Notes: a model not told the origin generated them from the letters alone. A stretch of DNA of 64,000 bases from Streptomyces cinnabarinus (GCF_027270315.1 NZ_CP114413.1:1922001-1986000), one strand, 5' to 3'. Positions 25,214 through 34,380 are shown, numbered from the stretch's first letter. Translations and numbers: made by a program.

Positions 25214-25400
25214 GCTGCTTCCTCCCGCTGTCACTGCTGGTGGTCCCCCACATCCTCCTCCTGGGACCGGTCCGGACCCAAGACCGCCCCTGCCCCGTCA
25301 CACGCGGTTCACGCCGGAACAGGGGGTGATCGGCCACCTCCGAAAGCCTGGTAATGTTTCCTCTGTCGCCGCGGGGGAAACCCCGCACGACAGACACCTT

Positions 25401-25488
25401 GTCCGGGTGGCGGAATGGCAGACGCGCTAGCTTGAGGTGCTAGTGCCCTTTATCGGGCGTGGGGGTTCAAGTCCCCCCTCGGACACCA
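25401..25488 (+). tRNA. tRNA-Leu (anticodon GAG)
   Basis: The 88-base gene has acceptor arm GTCCGGG paired with CTCGGAC, an anticodon stem CTAGC/GCTAG around loop TTGAGGT (anticodon GAG), a long variable arm (GTGCCCTTTATCGGGCG, class II) and T-loop TTCAAGT. The CCA end is encoded. It reads CUC/CUU codons. A -10-like TAATGT lies at 25352-25357. A rho-independent terminator follows. The NRPS-like gene begins 360 bases downstream. Confidence 0.96.
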
Positions 25489-25504
25489 GTGGTTACACCG
25501 TCGA

Positions 25505-25534
25505 GTGCCGGCCGGGAGCGATCCCGACCGGCAC
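25505..25534 (+). terminator. Terminator after tRNA-Leu
   Basis: GTGCCGG and CGGGA (25505-25517) pair with TCCCG and CCGGCAC (25522-25534) with one mismatch and a GCGA loop, 16 bases after the tRNA. Confidence 0.8.
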
Positions 25535-25848
25535 TTCGCGTTTCACGGCACGCTCCCCCCGTCCGGCGCTGACGTTCATCAGGCGGTACGCCCGTTGACA
25601 CGCTCCGGAGTCGAACCGGCGCTCTGTGTGGGGCATCTCTCGCGCCCGCGCAAAACAGCAGGTCACCGCCGTACTCACGGCACCCGGACGGCCCGGAAGA
25701 TCCATCCCGAGTGGCAGTACGAAGGGGTCGCGCCTAGCGTCGTACTAAAATTTCCGGCTTGTTACGGAGCTGGAGACGGACAACCCCAGGCAGACCTGCG
25801 GGCCCGCCAGCGCCCCGGAGGCTTCCGGGATCGAGACGCGAGGACCCG
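25535..25848. other. Leader region of the NRPS-like gene, with a tRNA T-arm-like fragment
   Basis: This 314-base stretch carries no convincing gene. On the minus strand at about 25602-25622 the sequence CCGGTTCGACTCCGG looks like a tRNA T-arm but no acceptor or anticodon arm fits. A possible -10, TAAAAT, is at 25746-25751, with no clear -35. Confidence 0.35.
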
Positions 25849-28800
25849 ATGGCAGCCATACACGAGAGCAGTGCTCTCGGTCTGCTCGACGAAGAGATCC
25901 GCGAGCGATTCGGTGATACGGCACGCTTCTCCGGAGGCCCGGCGGCCTCTCCCCGCACCCTCGTCGACATCCTCGACGCTGCCGTACGGTCGTACCCGGA
26001 CGAGTTCGCCCTGGACGACGGCACGACCCGGCTGACCTACCGGGCGCTGGCCGTCGAGGTGGCCCGGGTGCGGCGGCTGCTCGCGGACGCGGGGGTCGGA
26101 CTCGGGGACCGGGTGGGCGTGCGGGTGCCGTCCGGGACCAATGACCTCTACGTCGCCGTCCTGGCCGTGCTCGCGGCCGGTGCCGCCTATGTGCCGGTCG
26201 ACGCGGAGGACCCCGACGAGCGGGCCGAGCTGGTGTTCGGGGAGGCGGACGTCCGGGCCGTCATCGGGGCCGGGCACGAGATCACCACGCACAGCAGGGC
26301 CGATGTCCCCGCCGGGCGGCCCGGTGTGGAGCACGACGCCTGGATCATCTTCACCTCCGGTTCCACCGGTAAGCCCAAGGGCGTAGCGGTCAGTCACGAG
26401 AGCGCCGCCGCGTTCGTGGACGCCGAGGCCGCGCTGTTCCTCACCGAGGACCCGATCGGGCCCGGTGACCGGGTCATGGCCGGGCTGTCGGTGGCCTTCG
26501 ACGCGTCCTGCGAGGAGATGTGGCTGGCCTGGCGGTACGGCGCCTGTCTGGTGCCGGTGCCCCGGTCGCAGGTCCGGAGCGGCGCCGATCTCGGGCCGTG
26601 GCTGGTGGAGCAGGAGATCACGGTCGTCTCGACCGTGCCCACGCTGGCCGCGCTGTGGGAGCCGGAGACCCTCAACGACGTACGGCTGCTGATCTTCGGC
26701 GGTGAGGCCTGCCCGCCGGAGCTGGCGCAGCGTCTGGTGACCGAGGGCCGTGAGGTCTGGAACACCTACGGGCCGACCGAGGCGACCGTGGTGGCCTGTG
26801 CCTCGCTGATGAGCGGCGCGGAGCCGATCCGGATCGGGCTGCCGCTGAACGGCTGGGAGCTGGCCGTCGTCGACGAGGCCGGGGAGCCGGTGGCGATGGG
26901 CGCCAGCGGTCAGCTGGTGATCGGCGGGGTCGGGCTGGCCCGGTACCTGGACGCCGAGAAGGACGCGGAGAAGTACGCGCCCCTGGAGTCCTTGGGCTGG
27001 GAGCGGGCGTACCGCAGCGGTGACCTGGTCAAGGCGGAGCCGGAGGGGCTGATCTTCCTCGGGCGGGCCGATGAGCAGATCAAGCTCGGCGGGCGGCGGA
27101 TCGAGCTGGGCGAGGTGGACGCGGCGCTCCAGGCGCTGCCCGGGGTCGCGGGCGCCGCGGCCGCCGTGCGCACCGCCCGCAGCGGCAACCAGCTCCTCGT
27201 CGGGTACGTCGTCACCCAGGACGGCTGGGACCAGGCGGTGGCCGTGGAGAAGCTGCGCGCCGAGCTGCCCGCGGCGCTGGTGCCGCTGCTGGCGCCCGTG
27301 GCGGACCTGCCGACCCGGACCAGCGGCAAGGTGGACCGGGGCGCGCTGCCGTGGCCGCTGGAGGGCGTGGAGACGGGCGGCAGGGCCGAGCAGCTCTACG
27401 GCACCGAGGCGTGGCTCGCCGAGCAGTGGACGGAGGTCCTGGGCATCCCGGTGACCGGCGCCCGCGACGACTTCTTCGCGATCGGCGGCGGCAGTCTGGC
27501 CGCCGCCCAGCTCACCACGAAGCTGCGCACGCGCTACCCCAGTGCGGCCGTCCTCGACATCTACCAGCAGCCGACCCTGCGGAAGCTGGCGCGGCATCTG
27601 GAGGAGTCCGCGCAGGACGACGGCGCTCAGCGGACGGTGGCACCGGTACCGAGGCGCGCGCAGGCGGTCCAGGTGCTGGCGCTGGTGCCGCTGTTCACGC
27701 TGCTGGGGCTGCGCTGGATGGTGCCGCTGGCCGCGCTGGGCAACGTCCTGCCCGCGTACGCCTGGCTGCCGACCGCGCCCTGGTGGCTGCTCGTGGCCGG
27801 GGCGCTGGTGCTGTTCAGCCCGCCGGGGCGGCTCGGGATCGCCGCGGGCGGCGCCCGGCTGCTGTTGCGCGGGGTGCGGCCGGGCCGGTACCCGCGCGGT
27901 GGGAGCGTGCATCTGCGGCTGTGGACGGCCGAGCGGCTCGCGGAGTTCAGCGGGGCGGCCTCGCTGACCGGGTCCTGGCTGGAGCGGTACGCGCGGGCGC
28001 TGGGCGCGAAGGTGGGGCAGGACGTCGATCTGCACTCGCTGCCGCCGGTCACCGGCATGCTGCGGCTCGGCCGGGGCGCGGCCGTCGAGTCCGAGGTGGA
28101 TCTGTCGGGGTACTGGCTGGACGGTGACCGGCTGGTGATCGGACCGGTCAAGGTGGGCGCGCACGCCGTCGTCGGCACCCGCAGCATGCTCTTCCCGGGC
28201 GCCAAGGTCGGCAAGCGGGCCGAGGTGGCGCCGGGCTCGGCGGTGACCGGGCAGATTCCCACCGGGCAGCGCTGGGCGGGGGCGCCCGCGGTGAAGCTGG
28301 GCAAGGCGAAGCGGAACTGGCCGAAGGAGCGGCCGGTCCGGGGCACCTTCTGGCGGGGCATGTACGGCGTGAGCGGGCTCGCGCTCAGCGCGCTTCCGGT
28401 GCTGGCCGGGGCGGCGGCGCTGGCCGTGGCGTACCCGCTGGTCGACGCCGACGCTCCCCTGCAGGGGGCCGCGCTCGCGCTGGTCCCGGCGACGTTGGCC
28501 TTCGGTCTGGCCTACGCGCTGCTGATCCTGGTCGCCGTGCGGCTGCTCAGCCTGGGGCTCGCCGAGGGCACGTACGCCACGCACAGCCGGGTCGGCTGGC
28601 AGGCCTGGACGGTCACACAGCTGATGGACAACGCCCGCGAGACGCTGTTCCCGCTGTACGCCGGTCTGGTCACACCGCTGTGGCTGCGGCTGCTCGGGAT
28701 GCGGATCGGCAAGGGCGCCGAGGTGTCCACGGTGCTGGCGCTGCCGAGCCTGACCACGGTCGGTGAGGGTGCCTTCCTGGCCGACGACACCCTGACCGCG

Positions 28801-29703
28801 CCGTACGAGCTGGGCGGGGGCTGGGTGCGGATCGGGCGCGCGGAGATCGGGCGGCGGGCGTTCCTCGGCAACTCGGGGATGACCGCGCCGGGGCGGAGCG
28901 TGCCGGACGACGGACTGGTGGGGGTGCTGTCGGCGACGCCGAAGAAGGCCAAGAAGGGCACCTCGTATCTGGGTCTGCCGCCGGTGAAGCTGCCGCGCAG
29001 CGCGAGCGACGGCGACCGGAGCCGGACGTACGACCCGCCGGCCCGGCTGCTGTGGGCGCGGGGTCTGGTGGAGCTGTGCCGGATCGTGCCGGTGTTCTGC
29101 TCGGCGGCGGTGGCCGTGCTGACGGTGGCCGCGCTGTGCGTGCTGGGCGGCTGGGCCTGGTTGCTGGGCGGGCTGGCGCTGCTCGCGGCGGGCGTGCTCG
29201 CGGGGCTGGTCTCGATCCTCGCCAAGTGGGCACTCGTGGGGCGGCACCGCAGCGGGGAGCATCCGCTGTGGAGCGGGTTCGTGTGGCGCAACGAGCTGGC
29301 CGACACCTTCGTGGAGGTGCTGGCCGTGCCGTGGCTGGCCGGATCCGTGCCGGGCACGCCGCTGATGACGGCGTGGCTGCGCGGGCTCGGCGCACGGATC
29401 GGCGAGGGCGTGTGGGTGGAGAGTTACTGGCTGCCGGAGACGGATCTGGTGACCCTGGAGGACGCGGCGACGGTGAACCGTGGCTGTGTGCTCCAGACGC
29501 ACCTCTTCCACGACCGGATCTTGCGGACGGATACTGTGGTCCTCCGTGAGGGCGCGACGCTGGGTCCTGGCGGAATCGTCCTGCCCGGCAGCACGGTCGG
29601 GGCCCGCACCACGCTGGGTCCCGCGTCGCTGGTGATGGCCGCGGAGTCGGTCCCCGACGACACGCGCTGGCTGGGCAACCCGATCGAGGCATGGCGGCGC
29701 TGA
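25849..29703 (+). CDS. Pls/PosA-family single-module nonribosomal peptide synthetase
   Basis: This 1284-residue membrane enzyme has three parts. The adenylation domain covers ~45-500, with IIFTSGSTGKPKG near 165-180, NTYGPTEAT, YRSGDLVK and catalytic Lys494 in TSGKVDRG. The carrier domain has phosphopantetheine Ser549 (AIGGGSLAAAQL). The C-terminal half has transmembrane pairs from ~607 and three hexapeptide-repeat acyltransferase-like segments near 720, 949 and 1181. This is the layout of epsilon-poly-lysine synthetase and relatives, which build homopoly(amino acids) iteratively. A tentative specificity code (D,A,E,S,I,G,T,V,V,K) contains an acidic Glu, which would suit a basic amino acid; that is inference. 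The ATG at 25849 follows GAGGA. The downstream M1 gene is closely linked. Confidence 0.88.
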   Translation: MAAIHESSALGLLDEEIRERFGDTARFSGGPAASPRTLVDILDAAVRSYPDEFALDDGTTRLTYRALAVEVARVRRLLADAGVGLGDRVGVRVPSGTNDLYVAVLAVLAAGAAYVPVDAEDPDERAELVFGEADVRAVIGAGHEITTHSRADVPAGRPGVEHDAWIIFTSGSTGKPKGVAVSHESAAAFVDAEAALFLTEDPIGPGDRVMAGLSVAFDASCEEMWLAWRYGACLVPVPRSQVRSGADLGPWLVEQEITVVSTVPTLAALWEPETLNDVRLLIFGGEACPPELAQRLVTEGREVWNTYGPTEATVVACASLMSGAEPIRIGLPLNGWELAVVDEAGEPVAMGASGQLVIGGVGLARYLDAEKDAEKYAPLESLGWERAYRSGDLVKAEPEGLIFLGRADEQIKLGGRRIELGEVDAALQALPGVAGAAAAVRTARSGNQLLVGYVVTQDGWDQAVAVEKLRAELPAALVPLLAPVADLPTRTSGKVDRGALPWPLEGVETGGRAEQLYGTEAWLAEQWTEVLGIPVTGARDDFFAIGGGSLAAAQLTTKLRTRYPSAAVLDIYQQPTLRKLARHLEESAQDDGAQRTVAPVPRRAQAVQVLALVPLFTLLGLRWMVPLAALGNVLPAYAWLPTAPWWLLVAGALVLFSPPGRLGIAAGGARLLLRGVRPGRYPRGGSVHLRLWTAERLAEFSGAASLTGSWLERYARALGAKVGQDVDLHSLPPVTGMLRLGRGAAVESEVDLSGYWLDGDRLVIGPVKVGAHAVVGTRSMLFPGAKVGKRAEVAPGSAVTGQIPTGQRWAGAPAVKLGKAKRNWPKERPVRGTFWRGMYGVSGLALSALPVLAGAAALAVAYPLVDADAPLQGAALALVPATLAFGLAYALLILVAVRLLSLGLAEGTYATHSRVGWQAWTVTQLMDNARETLFPLYAGLVTPLWLRLLGMRIGKGAEVSTVLALPSLTTVGEGAFLADDTLTAPYELGGGWVRIGRAEIGRRAFLGNSGMTAPGRSVPDDGLVGVLSATPKKAKKGTSYLGLPPVKLPRSASDGDRSRTYDPPARLLWARGLVELCRIVPVFCSAAVAVLTVAALCVLGGWAWLLGGLALLAAGVLAGLVSILAKWALVGRHRSGEHPLWSGFVWRNELADTFVEVLAVPWLAGSVPGTPLMTAWLRGLGARIGEGVWVESYWLPETDLVTLEDAATVNRGCVLQTHLFHDRILRTDTVVLREGATLGPGGIVLPGSTVGARTTLGPASLVMAAESVPDDTRWLGNPIEAWRR

Positions 29704-29771
29704 GCGGTCGTACGACGTCGGGAGAGGACGAGGCACGTCGTACGAGCACAGCGCAGGGAGCAGACACAGCA

Positions 29772-31151
29772 GTGGCCGTTCAGCAGTCCGTGGGTGCGGA
29801 TCCGTACTTCCCCGATCACGGTGATTCCCGTTACCGGGTGCACCGGTACGAGCTCGCGCTGGACTACCGGCCGGGGCCGAACCGGCTGTCGGGGACGGCG
29901 CGGATCAACGCCATAGCGGGCCGGTCGCCGCTCGCCGAGTTCCAGTTGAACCTCGCGGACTTCAAGATCGGCCGGGTGCGGGTGGACGGGCGGCAGCCGC
30001 ACTACTCGCATCGCGGCGGGCGGCTGCGGGTGAAGCCCGCCAAGGCGATCCGGCCGGGGGCCGCCTTCACGGTCGAGGTGCACTGGTCGGGCAACCCCAA
30101 GCCGGTGAACAGCCCGTGGGGCGGGCTCGGCTGGGAGGAGCTGGAGGACGGGGCGCTGGTGGCGAGCCAGCCGGTCGGGGCGCCGTCCTGGTACCCGTGC
30201 AACGACCGTCCGGCGGACAAGGCGTCGTACCAGATCTCGATCACCACGCCGTCGGCGTACTCGGTGGTCGCGGGCGGCCGGCTGCTGACGCGTACGACGA
30301 AGGCGTCGACGACGACCTGGGTGTACGAGCAGTCCGCGCCGACGTCCAGCTATCTGGTCGGGCTGTCGATCGGCAAGTACCAGACCGTGCTGCTGGGCGA
30401 CCCCGGTCCCGGCGGGGTGCCGCAGCACGGGCACATCCCGGCGCATCTGCTGCCGCAGTTCTCGCGGGACTTCGCGCGCCAGCCGCAGATGATGGAGCTG
30501 TTCCAGGAGCTGTTCGGGCCGTACCCGTTCGACGAGTACGCGGTCGTGGTGACCGAGGAGGAGCTCGATGTGCCCGTCGAGGCACAGGGGTTGTCGCTGT
30601 TCGGCGCCAACCATGTGGACGGGGCGCGGGGTTCGGAGCGGCTGATCGCGCACGAGCTGGCGCATCAGTGGTTCGGCAACAGCGTCTCGATCGCCGACTG
30701 GCGGCACATCTGGCTGAACGAGGGGCTCGCCAAGTACGCGGAGTGGCTGTGGTCGGAGCGGTCCGGCGGCCGGACGGCGCAGCAACTCGCCGCCTCCGCC
30801 CACCGGTTGGTCGCCGCTCAGCCGCAGGTGCTGAAGCTGGCCGACCCGGGCCGCAAGCTCATGTTCGACGATCGCCTCTACGAACGCGGCGGGCTGACCG
30901 TGCACGCGCTGCGCTGCGCGCTGGGCGACGATGCCTTTTTCCGGATGCTGCGCGGCTGGGCGGCGCTGCACCGGGGCGGGGCGGTGAGCACCGCGACGTT
31001 CAGCGCGCACGCGGCCCGGTTCGCGAGCGAGCCGCTGGACGAGCTGTTCGAGGCGTGGGTGTTCCGCACTTCGCTGCCGCCGCTGCCGAGCCAGGTGACG
31101 GCGTTGCCGGTGAAGCCGCCGTATCCGCCGAGCGCGGGAGCGTCCGCGTGA
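29772..31151 (+). CDS. M1-family zinc metallopeptidase
   Basis: This 459-residue aminopeptidase-like enzyme has the zinc site HELAHQ-N16-LNEG (His294, Glu295, His298, Glu317). The usual GAMEN substrate motif is replaced by VPVEAQGLSLF, which keeps the Glu. The N-terminal beta-saddle domain is present, and the long C-terminal domain of PepN is missing. No signal peptide is seen. An earlier in-frame ATG at 29691 overlaps the NRPS end by 13 bases; the GTG at 29772 has AGGGAG upstream and is preferred with modest confidence. From memory, poly-lysine synthetase genes are accompanied by a zinc aminopeptidase (Pld) that degrades the polymer, so a linked role is plausible. Its stop overlaps the next GTG. 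Confidence 0.85.
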   Translation: MAVQQSVGADPYFPDHGDSRYRVHRYELALDYRPGPNRLSGTARINAIAGRSPLAEFQLNLADFKIGRVRVDGRQPHYSHRGGRLRVKPAKAIRPGAAFTVEVHWSGNPKPVNSPWGGLGWEELEDGALVASQPVGAPSWYPCNDRPADKASYQISITTPSAYSVVAGGRLLTRTTKASTTTWVYEQSAPTSSYLVGLSIGKYQTVLLGDPGPGGVPQHGHIPAHLLPQFSRDFARQPQMMELFQELFGPYPFDEYAVVVTEEELDVPVEAQGLSLFGANHVDGARGSERLIAHELAHQWFGNSVSIADWRHIWLNEGLAKYAEWLWSERSGGRTAQQLAASAHRLVAAQPQVLKLADPGRKLMFDDRLYERGGLTVHALRCALGDDAFFRMLRGWAALHRGGAVSTATFSAHAARFASEPLDELFEAWVFRTSLPPLPSQVTALPVKPPYPPSAGASA

Positions 31152-31513
31152 GCGCCTGCCCCTGCGGCCTGTCCGAGCCGTACGAGAAGTGCTGCGGCCG
31201 CTACCACTCCGGTACGGCGGCACCCACCGCCGAGGCGCTGATGCGGTCCCGGTACAGCGCCTTCGTGAAGGGCGACGTGCCGTATCTGCTGCGGACCTGG
31301 CATCCGCGGACCCGGCCGGCCCGGCTCGACCTCGACCCCGGGATGCGGTGGACGGGTCTGGAGATCCTCGGCACGGAGGCCGGGAGCGCGTTCCACGCCA
31401 CCGGGACCGTGACGTTCCGGGCGTCCTTCCGGGGCGGTTCGCTGCATGAGCGGAGCCGGTTCGAGCGGGTGGACGGGGCGTGGGTGTACGTGGACGGGGA
31501 GTTCCTGGACTGA
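31148..31513 (+). CDS. YchJ-like UPF0225 protein with SEC-C motif
   Basis: This 121-residue protein starts SACPCGLSEPYEKCCGRYH, a SEC-C zinc motif (Cys-x-Cys...Cys-Cys/His). A compact NTF2-like domain follows, with ALMRSRYSAFVKGDVPYLLRTWHP, as in the YchJ family. Function is unknown. The GTG overlaps the M1 stop by 4 bases. From memory this matches S. coelicolor SCO1677, which lies next to gntR there; here two extra genes separate it from the M20 peptidase side. Confidence 0.85.
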   Translation: MSACPCGLSEPYEKCCGRYHSGTAAPTAEALMRSRYSAFVKGDVPYLLRTWHPRTRPARLDLDPGMRWTGLEILGTEAGSAFHATGTVTFRASFRGGSLHERSRFERVDGAWVYVDGEFLD

Positions 31514-31541
31514 GCGGCCTCGGCCCGCCCGCGCGCCGGTT

Positions 31542-32243
31542 TCAGGGCGCGAGGATGTCCAGCTCCTGAAGGGCACCGACGGTGATCTCGCGGACCAGGT
31601 GCTCGGCGCGGGCGGCGTCGCGGGCCCGGACCGCCTCCGCGACCTGGACGTGCAGGGTGACGGCGGCGGGGTCGGGGTCCTCGAACATGACCTCGTGATG
31701 GGTGCGGCCGGCGAGGACCTCGGCGACGACATCGCCGAGCCGGGCGAACATCTCGTTGCCGGAGGCGTTGAGGATGACCCGGTGGAAGGCGATGTCGTGG
31801 AAGAGGTAGCCCTCCAGCTGGTGGCCCCGGGAGTTGGACACCATGCCGAGGGCGCACTCGGTGAGTTCGGCGCACTGTTCGGCGGAGGCGTGCTTCGCGG
31901 CGAGGGCCGCGGCGGCCGGCTCGATCGCCGAGCGCAGCACGGTCAGCGAGCGCAGCTGGTGCGGGCGGTCGGCACCGGCCAGGCGCCAGCGGATGACCTG
32001 GGGGTCGTAGACGTTCCACTCGGACTTCGGGCGGACCGTCACGCCCACGCGGCGGCGGGACTCCACCAGATACATGGACTCCAGGACGCGCACCGCCTCG
32101 CGCATCACGGAGCGTGAGACGTCGAACTGCTGGGCCAGCTCGTCGGTGCGCAACACACTGCCGGGCGGATACTCGCCCGCGGTGATCGCGGGACCGAGGG
32201 TTTCCAGTACATGGCCGTGCAGCCCCCGGCCCGTTGTGCTCAT
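31542..32243 (-). CDS. gntR: Gluconate operon regulator, FadR/GntR family
   Basis: This 233-residue regulator has an N-terminal winged helix (VLRTDELAQQFDVSRSVMREAV) and an FCD domain with the metal-binding set (HDIAFHRVILNASGN, TLHVQVAEAV, AEHLVREI). It is divergent from gntK-gntP and is expected to repress them until gluconate or a derivative binds. The ATG at 32243 follows GTGGGG; an in-frame GTG two codons upstream is possible. A short palindrome AAGTCAGACTT in the intergenic region may be its operator. Confidence 0.85.
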   Translation of the reverse strand: MSTTGRGLHGHVLETLGPAITAGEYPPGSVLRTDELAQQFDVSRSVMREAVRVLESMYLVESRRRVGVTVRPKSEWNVYDPQVIRWRLAGADRPHQLRSLTVLRSAIEPAAAALAAKHASAEQCAELTECALGMVSNSRGHQLEGYLFHDIAFHRVILNASGNEMFARLGDVVAEVLAGRTHHEVMFEDPDPAAVTLHVQVAEAVRARDAARAEHLVREITVGALQELDILAP

Positions 32244-32277
32244 CCCCACAGCCTACGGGGGAGGCCACGAGAACAAA

Positions 32278-32288
32278 AAGTCAGACTT
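32278..32288. promoter_or_regulatory. Candidate GntR operator
   Basis: AAGTC-A-GACTT is a perfect 5+1+5 palindrome in the AT-rich divergent region between gntR and gntK, 35 bases before gntR. It resembles the short palindromes bound by FadR-type proteins. Confidence 0.5.
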
Positions 32289-32389
32289 ATTTGTCACGCA
32301 CTCTTGAATTCGTCGTACCTAATGAGTTTCAGTATCCCGGCCGACGTCAGCAGTCGACGTCGTTTGTCGAGGAAGACAGCGAGGCAGTG

Positions 32390-32917
32390 ATGCGTACCCC
32401 CCACGTCGTCGTCGTGATGGGCGTTGCCGGAACGGGCAAGACCACGATCGGTCCCCTGCTCGCCGCCCGGCTCGGTGTCCCCTACGCCGAGGGCGACGAC
32501 TTCCACCCGCAGGCCAACATCGCCAAGATGTCGGCGGGCACCCCGCTCGACGACGAGGACAGGTGGCCCTGGCTCGACGCCATCGGCGCCTGGGCCCACG
32601 GGCGGACCGGGCTGGGTGGGGTGGTGAGCAGCTCCGCGCTGAAGCGGTCGTACCGCGACCGGCTCCGGGCCGCAGCTCCCGGAGTGGTCTTCGTGCATCT
32701 CGCGGGCGACCGCGAGCTGATCGCGAACCGGATGCGGCAGCGGCAGGGCCACTTCATGCCGACGGCCCTGCTGGACTCCCAGTTCGCCACGCTCCAGCCG
32801 CTTCAGGCGGACGAGGCGGGCGTCGCGGTGGACGTCTCGGGCGGCCCCGAGGAGATCACCGCACGCGCCATCGCCGCGCTGGACGCCCTCGACACGCCGT
32901 CGGCCCCGACGCCGTAG
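32390..32917 (+). CDS. gntK: Gluconokinase
   Basis: This 175-residue kinase phosphorylates gluconate to 6-phosphogluconate for the pentose phosphate pathway. The Walker A motif is GVAGTGKTTIG (residues 10-20). The family signatures YAEGDDFHPQANIAKMSAG and the LDDEDRWPWLDAI stretch are present, as is the substrate loop SSSALKRSYRDRLR. The ATG at 32390 follows GAGG. It precedes the permease gene gntP by 47 bases in one operon. Confidence 0.95.
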   Translation: MRTPHVVVVMGVAGTGKTTIGPLLAARLGVPYAEGDDFHPQANIAKMSAGTPLDDEDRWPWLDAIGAWAHGRTGLGGVVSSSALKRSYRDRLRAAAPGVVFVHLAGDRELIANRMRQRQGHFMPTALLDSQFATLQPLQADEAGVAVDVSGGPEEITARAIAALDALDTPSAPTP

Positions 32918-32964
32918 CCCCCCACGCACTCCCCTCCCCACCCCTGTAACCGCAAGGAAATCCC

Positions 32965-34362
32965 GTGACCAGACTCAATGTCGAGCTGCTGGCAGCGGAC
33001 CCCGTCGAGCCCATCACCTCGGCCGGTCATGCCCAGTTGGGCATCGCCGTCCTGCTGGGCATCGCCGTCATCGTCCTGCTGATCACCAAGTTCAAGCTCC
33101 ACGCCTTCCTGTCGCTGACCATCGGGTCGCTGGCGCTGGGCGCGTTCGCCGGGGCGCCGCTGGACAAGGCCATAGCCAGCTTCACCACCGGCCTGGGCGC
33201 CACCGTGGCCGGTGTCGGTGTGCTGATCGCCCTAGGCGCGATCCTCGGCAAGATGCTCGCCGACTCCGGCGGCGCGGACGAGGTCGTCGACACGATCCTC
33301 GCCAAGGCGAGCGGCCGCTCGATGCCGTGGGCGATGGTGCTGATCGCCTCGGTGATCGGTCTGCCGCTGTTCTTCGAGGTCGGCGTGGTGCTGCTGATCC
33401 CGGTCGTGCTGATGGTCGCCAAGCGCGGCAACTACTCGCTGATGCGGATCGGCATCCCGGCGCTCGCCGGTCTGTCGGTGATGCACGGCCTGGTCCCGCC
33501 GCACCCCGGTCCGCTGGTCGCGATCGACGCGGTGCAGGCCAACCTGGGTGTCACGCTGGCGCTCGGTGTCCTGGTCGCCATCCCGACGGTGATCATCGCC
33601 GGTCCGCTGTTCTCCCGGTACGCCGCCCGCTGGGTGGACGTCCAGGCGCCGGACAAGATGATCCCGCAGCGCGCCTCCGAGACGCTGGAGCGGCGCCCCA
33701 GCTTCGGCGCCACGCTGGCCACGATCATGCTGCCGGTCGTGCTGATGCTCTCCAAGGCGCTCGTCGACATCATCATCGACGACCCCGAGAACGCCACGCA
33801 GCGCGTCTTCGACGTCATCGGCTCCCCGCTGATCGCCCTGCTCGCGTCCGTGCTGGTCGGTATCTTCACGCTGCTGCGCCCCGCCGGGTTCGGCAAGGAG
33901 CGGGTCTCCGGTCTGGTGGAGAAGGGCCTCGCGCCGATCGCCGGCATCCTGCTGATCGTCGGTGCGGGCGGTGGCTTCAAGCAGACGCTGATCGACTCCG
34001 GTGTGGGTCAGATGATCCTGGAGATCTCCGAGGACTGGTCGATACCGGCGCTGCTGCTGGCCTGGCTGATCGCGGTCGCGATCCGGCTCGCCACCGGTTC
34101 GGCGACGGTGGCGACGGTCTCGGCGGCGGGCCTGGTCGCGCCGCTCGCGGCGGGCATGTCCACCACGGAGACGGCTCTGCTGGTCCTCGCCATCGGCGCC
34201 GGCTCGCTCTTCTTCAGCCATGTCAACGACGCCGGCTTCTGGCTGGTGAAGGAGTACTTCGGGCTGAGCGTCGGACAGACCATCAAGACCTGGTCGGTGA
34301 TGGAGACGATCATCTCGGTGGTCGCGGGCGGCGTGGTGCTCCTGTTGTCCTTGTTCCTGTAG
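32965..34362 (+). CDS. gntP: Gluconate permease, GntP family
   Basis: This 465-residue transporter has about 12-14 hydrophobic segments. GntP-family features include LGAILGKMLADSGGADEVVDTI, the GLPLFFEVGVVLLIPVV stretch, and HGLVPPHPGPL, which is a strong family marker. It is a proton symporter for gluconate across the cytoplasmic membrane. The GTG at 32965 follows AAGGAAA. It completes the gluconate uptake and phosphorylation operon and ends at a 17-bp terminator. Confidence 0.95.
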   Translation: MTRLNVELLAADPVEPITSAGHAQLGIAVLLGIAVIVLLITKFKLHAFLSLTIGSLALGAFAGAPLDKAIASFTTGLGATVAGVGVLIALGAILGKMLADSGGADEVVDTILAKASGRSMPWAMVLIASVIGLPLFFEVGVVLLIPVVLMVAKRGNYSLMRIGIPALAGLSVMHGLVPPHPGPLVAIDAVQANLGVTLALGVLVAIPTVIIAGPLFSRYAARWVDVQAPDKMIPQRASETLERRPSFGATLATIMLPVVLMLSKALVDIIIDDPENATQRVFDVIGSPLIALLASVLVGIFTLLRPAGFGKERVSGLVEKGLAPIAGILLIVGAGGGFKQTLIDSGVGQMILEISEDWSIPALLLAWLIAVAIRLATGSATVATVSAAGLVAPLAAGMSTTETALLVLAIGAGSLFFSHVNDAGFWLVKEYFGLSVGQTIKTWSVMETIISVVAGGVVLLLSLFL

Positions 34363-34380
34363 CGGCCGTACGACCCCACT

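Noticed and set aside
25762..29736. Very long open frame opposite the NRPS-like gene
   Set aside because: It is a codon-bias shadow: the plus-strand frame has complete NRPS motifs, and the minus frame has low-complexity Arg/Pro/Gln composition.
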